NCBI GenBank assembly: GCA_900539735.1
Contig: UQDE01000026.1
Span: 1-33,276 of the forward strand
From: an uncultured Collinsella sp.
GTDB lineage: Bacteria; Actinomycetota; Coriobacteriia; Coriobacteriales; Coriobacteriaceae
DNA length: 33,276 nucleotides
Direction: 5' to 3'
Notes under the pieces: generated by a model
What the model was told of the DNA's origin: nothing
The model's input: the letters and a program-made list of their open reading frames with translations, nothing else
Database searches by the model: none
In this document: positions 30,509-33,276 of the stretch, in pieces
How positions within the stretch are numbered: position 1 is the first letter of the stretch
How the letters are laid out: every line of letters begins with the position of its first letter
Program-made: the position numbers and the translations under genes

Positions 30509-31435
30509 CTACCCCCTCTTCTTCTTGGAAATCAGACGGACGATACCCACCAGCGTGGCGGAGATGATAAACAGGACCACACCCATGCCGAACAGCGCCG
30601 AGCGGTGCAGACCCGAGGAATAGCTCATGTCGAGCGCAATCTGGCTCGTGAGCGTCGAGATGGGGCTCGCAATGCTGTCGGGAATAACCGGGGCGTTACC
30701 TACGACCATGAGCACGGCCATGGTCTCGCCGATGGCACGGCCCATACCCAGCACGATGGCATCAACGATACCCAGCTTCGCGGCAGGTAGCACGACCTTA
30801 TAGATGGTCTGCCACTTTGTGGCGCCCATGGCATACGATGCCTCGCGAATGCCCATGGGAATGGAATTGAGAGCATCGATGGTGAGCGTGGTGATGGTAG
30901 GGACGATCATGATGGCGAGCACAAACCACGCCGTCAGCGCACCAAAACCAAGGCCGCCGGTCAGTTGTGCGATAAACGGGCGGATGATGATCATGCCAAA
31001 GAAGCCGTAGATGATGGAGGGTATGCCCGCCAGCAGGTCAACGGCGGGGCTGATGAGCTTGCGCACGCGCTTGCTGGCAATCTCGACCAGGTAAACGGCC
31101 GTACCCACGCCCAGCGGCACGCCCATGGCGAGCGCACCGACGGTCACCAGACCCGAGCCGGCAAGCAGCGACAAGATGCCGTAGTGGCCCTCGGAAGGCG
31201 CCCACGTAAAGCTAAAGAAGTCAGCCAGACCGATGTCAGTAAAGACGGGCAGCGCCGAGTACGTGGTAAAGACAAAAATCAGGATGACGGTAACGACCGC
31301 CAAGAACGCGCAGGCAAAGAAGATCCACTGCAGCGCCTTCTCCTTGATATAGGTACTGCGCGATACGAGCGCCAGCTCGCGCTTCTTGGGCGTCTGAACA
31401 TTCTGCTCAGTCTGGGAGTTTTCCTGTGCTTCCAT
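30509..31435 (-). CDS. pstC: Phosphate ABC transporter permease PstC
   Basis: The second membrane subunit of the Pst importer. The 308-aa protein has a polar N-terminus of about 35 residues, six helices and the coupling loop SIPMGIREASYAMGATKWQT. The GIPSIIYGFFGM and GMGRAIGETMAVLMVVG segments are characteristic of PstC. ATG at 31435 has GGGGAG 8 nt upstream; a GTG at 31444 lies too close to that RBS. The start is 1 bp past the pstS stop codon. Confidence 0.96.
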   Translation of the reverse strand: MEAQENSQTEQNVQTPKKRELALVSRSTYIKEKALQWIFFACAFLAVVTVILIFVFTTYSALPVFTDIGLADFFSFTWAPSEGHYGILSLLAGSGLVTVGALAMGVPLGVGTAVYLVEIASKRVRKLISPAVDLLAGIPSIIYGFFGMIIIRPFIAQLTGGLGFGALTAWFVLAIMIVPTITTLTIDALNSIPMGIREASYAMGATKWQTIYKVVLPAAKLGIVDAIVLGMGRAIGETMAVLMVVGNAPVIPDSIASPISTLTSQIALDMSYSSGLHRSALFGMGVVLFIISATLVGIVRLISKKKRG

Positions 31436-31436
31436 G

Positions 31437-32273
31437 CTACTCACTCCCCTTCTCGTCGTTGGTGACGGGAATAAAGCCCGCCTCGCGAATCTGCTTGTCC
31501 ATCTTTTCGGACGTCACATAGTCGATGTAATCCTGCGCCTGCTGCGAAGGCACACCCTTCACAAAGAAGTAAAGGTCGCGCGAGATGGGATAGCCGCCAC
31601 TCGCGACCGTCTTCTCGGACGCCTCAACATGATTGACCGAGACGGCCTTGACCGAGGTCTTGGCGTTGAGGCTATCGACGAAGCCCAGCGAAATGTAGCC
31701 GATGGCCCCACGCGAACGAGATACCACGTCGCGCACCTGGCCCGTACCCGAAAGAACAGCCGAGCGGCGATCGAACGGCGTGCCATCCATCACGATGGTA
31801 CGGAAGGCCTCGCGCGTACCGGACGCCTCGTCTCGGTTGATGACCTGAATCCTCAGGTCCTCGCCACCGACCTCTTTCCAATTGGTAATCTTGCCGGCGT
31901 AGATATCGCGGAGCTGCTCGGTCGAGAGGTTATCGACGGGGTTGTCGTCGTTCACGATGACCGCGATACCGTCGTGGGCAATGACGATGGGAGTCAGGCC
32001 CAGATCCTGTTCGTCGGCATTGAGTCCACGGGAGGAGCTGGCGATATCGGCCGTGCCGGCGCTGACGGCCTCGATCCCAGCGGAAGAACCCAAACCGGAA
32101 ACGAGCACGTCGATGCCGGTCTCCTCCTTAAAGCCCTCGGCCGCAATCTCGGCGATAGGAAGGCAGGTCGTGGAGCCGGCCACGGTAATGGAAGAGGTCG
32201 AAGATCCCGAAGAACAGGCGCACAGCGTAAGCGTAAGCACAGCGGCGCTCAGAACCGATACGATCTTTCTCAT
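31437..32273 (-). CDS. pstS: Phosphate-binding lipoprotein PstS
   Basis: PstS captures phosphate outside the membrane and delivers it to PstC-PstA. The 278-aa product has a lipoprotein signal: MRK, a hydrophobic stretch and the lipobox LCAC with Cys20, followed by a Ser/Gly-rich linker. The binding domain shows VAGSTTCLPIAE (phosphate loop), ADIASSSRGL, AHDGIAVIVN, INRDEASGTREAF and SRGAIGYISLG. It is the short Gram-positive type. The ATG overlaps the pgeF stop as ATGA (32270-32273), and no independent RBS is visible, so translation should depend on termination of pgeF. Confidence 0.96.
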   Translation of the reverse strand: MRKIVSVLSAAVLTLTLCACSSGSSTSSITVAGSTTCLPIAEIAAEGFKEETGIDVLVSGLGSSAGIEAVSAGTADIASSSRGLNADEQDLGLTPIVIAHDGIAVIVNDDNPVDNLSTEQLRDIYAGKITNWKEVGGEDLRIQVINRDEASGTREAFRTIVMDGTPFDRRSAVLSGTGQVRDVVSRSRGAIGYISLGFVDSLNAKTSVKAVSVNHVEASEKTVASGGYPISRDLYFFVKGVPSQQAQDYIDYVTSEKMDKQIREAGFIPVTNDEKGSE

Positions 32274-33070
32274 AGCATCACGCCGATCGCAGCATGGCGC
32301 CCACAGGTGCCGTCCTCGTTACGGTAGGAATAAAAGCGGTCGTTCTGACGCACGGTCGAAAGCTGGGTATCCACGATATTATCCGCGTCGACACCGACAT
32401 CTACCAGCGCCTCGCGAATGGCAGCGGAAAGATCAAGCATGCGAGAGGTATTCGCATCGATGCAAGAGAACTCGGCGGCAAAGCGATCCATGAGTTCCTG
32501 GGATACCTCATATTCGTCACCCAAGATATGGGGGCCAATATAGGCGGAAACGTCGCTCGCATCGCAGCCGGCAGCATCGCAAAGCGCCTGGCACGCCTTG
32601 GCAGAAATACGTGCAATCGTGCCCTTCCAACCGGAGTGCACCACGGCAAATCCGCCAGGGGCCACCAGCACCACGGGAACGCAGTCGGCAAAGCAGAGCA
32701 GCACGGGCACGTTACGCGCCGTACAGACGATGGCATCGCAGCCCTCAGCAATCTGCTCGCGGACGTCCTCAAGGTCATCGGCGCCGTTCGAGGCCACCGC
32801 AACGATATGGTCACCATGGACCTGATTGGGAATGAGCAGGTTGTGCTCGCACTCGGCGGCACCCATAGCCTCGAGCGCGCGACGACGATTTTCTTGAACA
32901 GCAAAGGGGTCATCGCCAACATGCGAGCCCAAGTTGAGTGAGGAGTACGCATCTTCGGAAACGCCACCGGCGCGCTCGGTGAAGGCAAAGCGAACATCGG
33001 ATGTCGCGCCCTCCACCAACGTAACTCCATCATGGTCGACACGCGAAACTTTGTCCGCACGTGCTGCCAT
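32270..33070 (-). CDS. pgeF: PgeF/YlmD-type laccase-domain protein (peptidoglycan editing factor)
   Basis: The 266-aa protein belongs to the YfiH/YlmD multicopper-oxidase-like family. In E. coli the homologue (PgeF) clears peptidoglycan precursors with wrongly incorporated L-serine; other members act as purine nucleosidases or phosphorylases. Family motifs are NQVHGDHIV with a metal His, LLCFADCVPVVL with the metal Cys, VVHSGWKGT with the metal His and DGTCGRHAAIG at the C-terminus. ATG at 33070 has AGGAGG 7 nt upstream. In many Gram-positives ylmD directly precedes ylmE (yggS) in the division cluster; here pstSCAB-phoU lie between. It is the first gene of the minus-strand run and overlaps pstS by 4 bp. 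Confidence 0.94.
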   Translation of the reverse strand: MAARADKVSRVDHDGVTLVEGATSDVRFAFTERAGGVSEDAYSSLNLGSHVGDDPFAVQENRRRALEAMGAAECEHNLLIPNQVHGDHIVAVASNGADDLEDVREQIAEGCDAIVCTARNVPVLLCFADCVPVVLVAPGGFAVVHSGWKGTIARISAKACQALCDAAGCDASDVSAYIGPHILGDEYEVSQELMDRFAAEFSCIDANTSRMLDLSAAIREALVDVGVDADNIVDTQLSTVRQNDRFYSYRNEDGTCGRHAAIGVML

Positions 33071-33175
33071 ACTAAAGCCTCCTAATAACACAAGTACCGC
33101 GGCATCGCCGCTACAGCCCGCGTTTATACGGCTGTCATACTTCTCTAAAAGGATACCTGCTGCGCTGGAGGCAAT

Positions 33176-33193
33176 CGTAAAGGGAACGTAAAG
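33176..33193 (-). promoter_or_regulatory. Direct repeat placed like a Pho box upstream of pgeF-pst
   Basis: On the minus strand CTTTACG-TTCC-CTTTACG is a pair of identical 7-bp repeats with a 4-bp spacer, the same geometry as the PhoB/PhoP box (7-bp direct repeats every 11 bp). It lies about 105 bp before the pgeF start. The sequence is unlike the E. coli consensus except for the initial CT.T.A pattern. No strong promoter is evident downstream of it. Confidence 0.4.
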
Positions 33194-33228
33194 AGATTGG
33201 AGGTTCTAGTTTACAAAGTCGAAATCAG

Positions 33229-33270
33229 AACCACCCTTAAAAAGGGTGGTTTGCTCTTAGGGTATAACCC
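33229..33270. repeat. Paired hairpins at the right edge
   Basis: AACCACCCTT (33229-33238) pairs with its complement at 33242-33251 around AAA, and GGGT-ATA-ACCC follows at 33260-33270. The order (CCACCC hairpin, TT, short gap, second hairpin) echoes 35-79 at the left edge. It might be the end of a mobile element or a terminator of a gene outside the window. Confidence 0.45.
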
Positions 33271-33276
33271 ACGGGC

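Overview
The window is a high-GC, gene-dense stretch of bacterial chromosome. I read it as an actinobacterium of the Coriobacteriia, most likely Collinsella or a close relative. This rests on the four-domain S1 protein, the short ThiC, the ylm-type cell-division cluster (yggS-sepF-yggT-divIVA), the codon use and the palindrome-rich intergenic DNA. The assignment is inference from gene content and style; no rRNA gene is present to confirm it. I saw no phage, integrase, transposase gene, tRNA, rRNA or CRISPR array. Nearly all genes are housekeeping genes. The unusual content is in the gaps.

Layout. 1-5300: a hairpin cluster, rpsA (-), a HAD phosphatase (+), an L-cysteine desulfidase-like protein (-), rpiB (+) and ndk (-). 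5300-8860: argH and argG (-), the last two steps of arginine synthesis, with a terminator and a small 56-aa ORF between them. 8859-9412: an AT-richer gap with no convincing gene. 9413-15740: a Cof-type HAD phosphatase (+), polA (-), an M18 aminopeptidase (+) and yaaA (+). 15804-18833: a one-TM protein (-), then a TPP riboswitch with thiC (+), and thiD (+) from its own promoter. 19163-22273: an SGNH esterase, a PARG-like (TIGR02452/DUF2263) protein, a Bax-inhibitor-1 family membrane protein and a small protein that looks leaderless, all (-). 22524-25081: a Pit phosphate transporter with its DUF47 partner (+) and a nitroreductase (+). 25155-33070: one long (-) run, which in transcription order is pgeF, pstS, pstC, pstA, pstB, phoU, yggS, sepF, yggT, divIVA.

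Two themes stand out. First, phosphate: the low-affinity Pit/DUF47 pair and the whole high-affinity Pst-PhoU system lie within 11 kb. The pst genes sit inside what is elsewhere a continuous ylmD-ylmE-sepF-ylmG-divIVA division cluster, and pstS is joined to pgeF by an ATGA stop/start overlap. Second, the gaps hold several distinct families of palindromic elements. These include three tandem 58-bp palindromes downstream of thiD, a nested palindrome with perfect 34-bp arms between the Cof phosphatase and polA, a related composite upstream of the nitroreductase gene, and a 97-nt two-level stem-loop. They look like non-autonomous repeat families or structured RNAs and are the best candidates here for something undescribed.

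Smaller points of interest are a PARG-like protein whose QEE signature reads QEA, a yggT gene whose only full-length start is a non-AUG codon behind a good ribosome binding site, and a pair of 7-bp direct repeats placed like a Pho box upstream of pgeF-pst.
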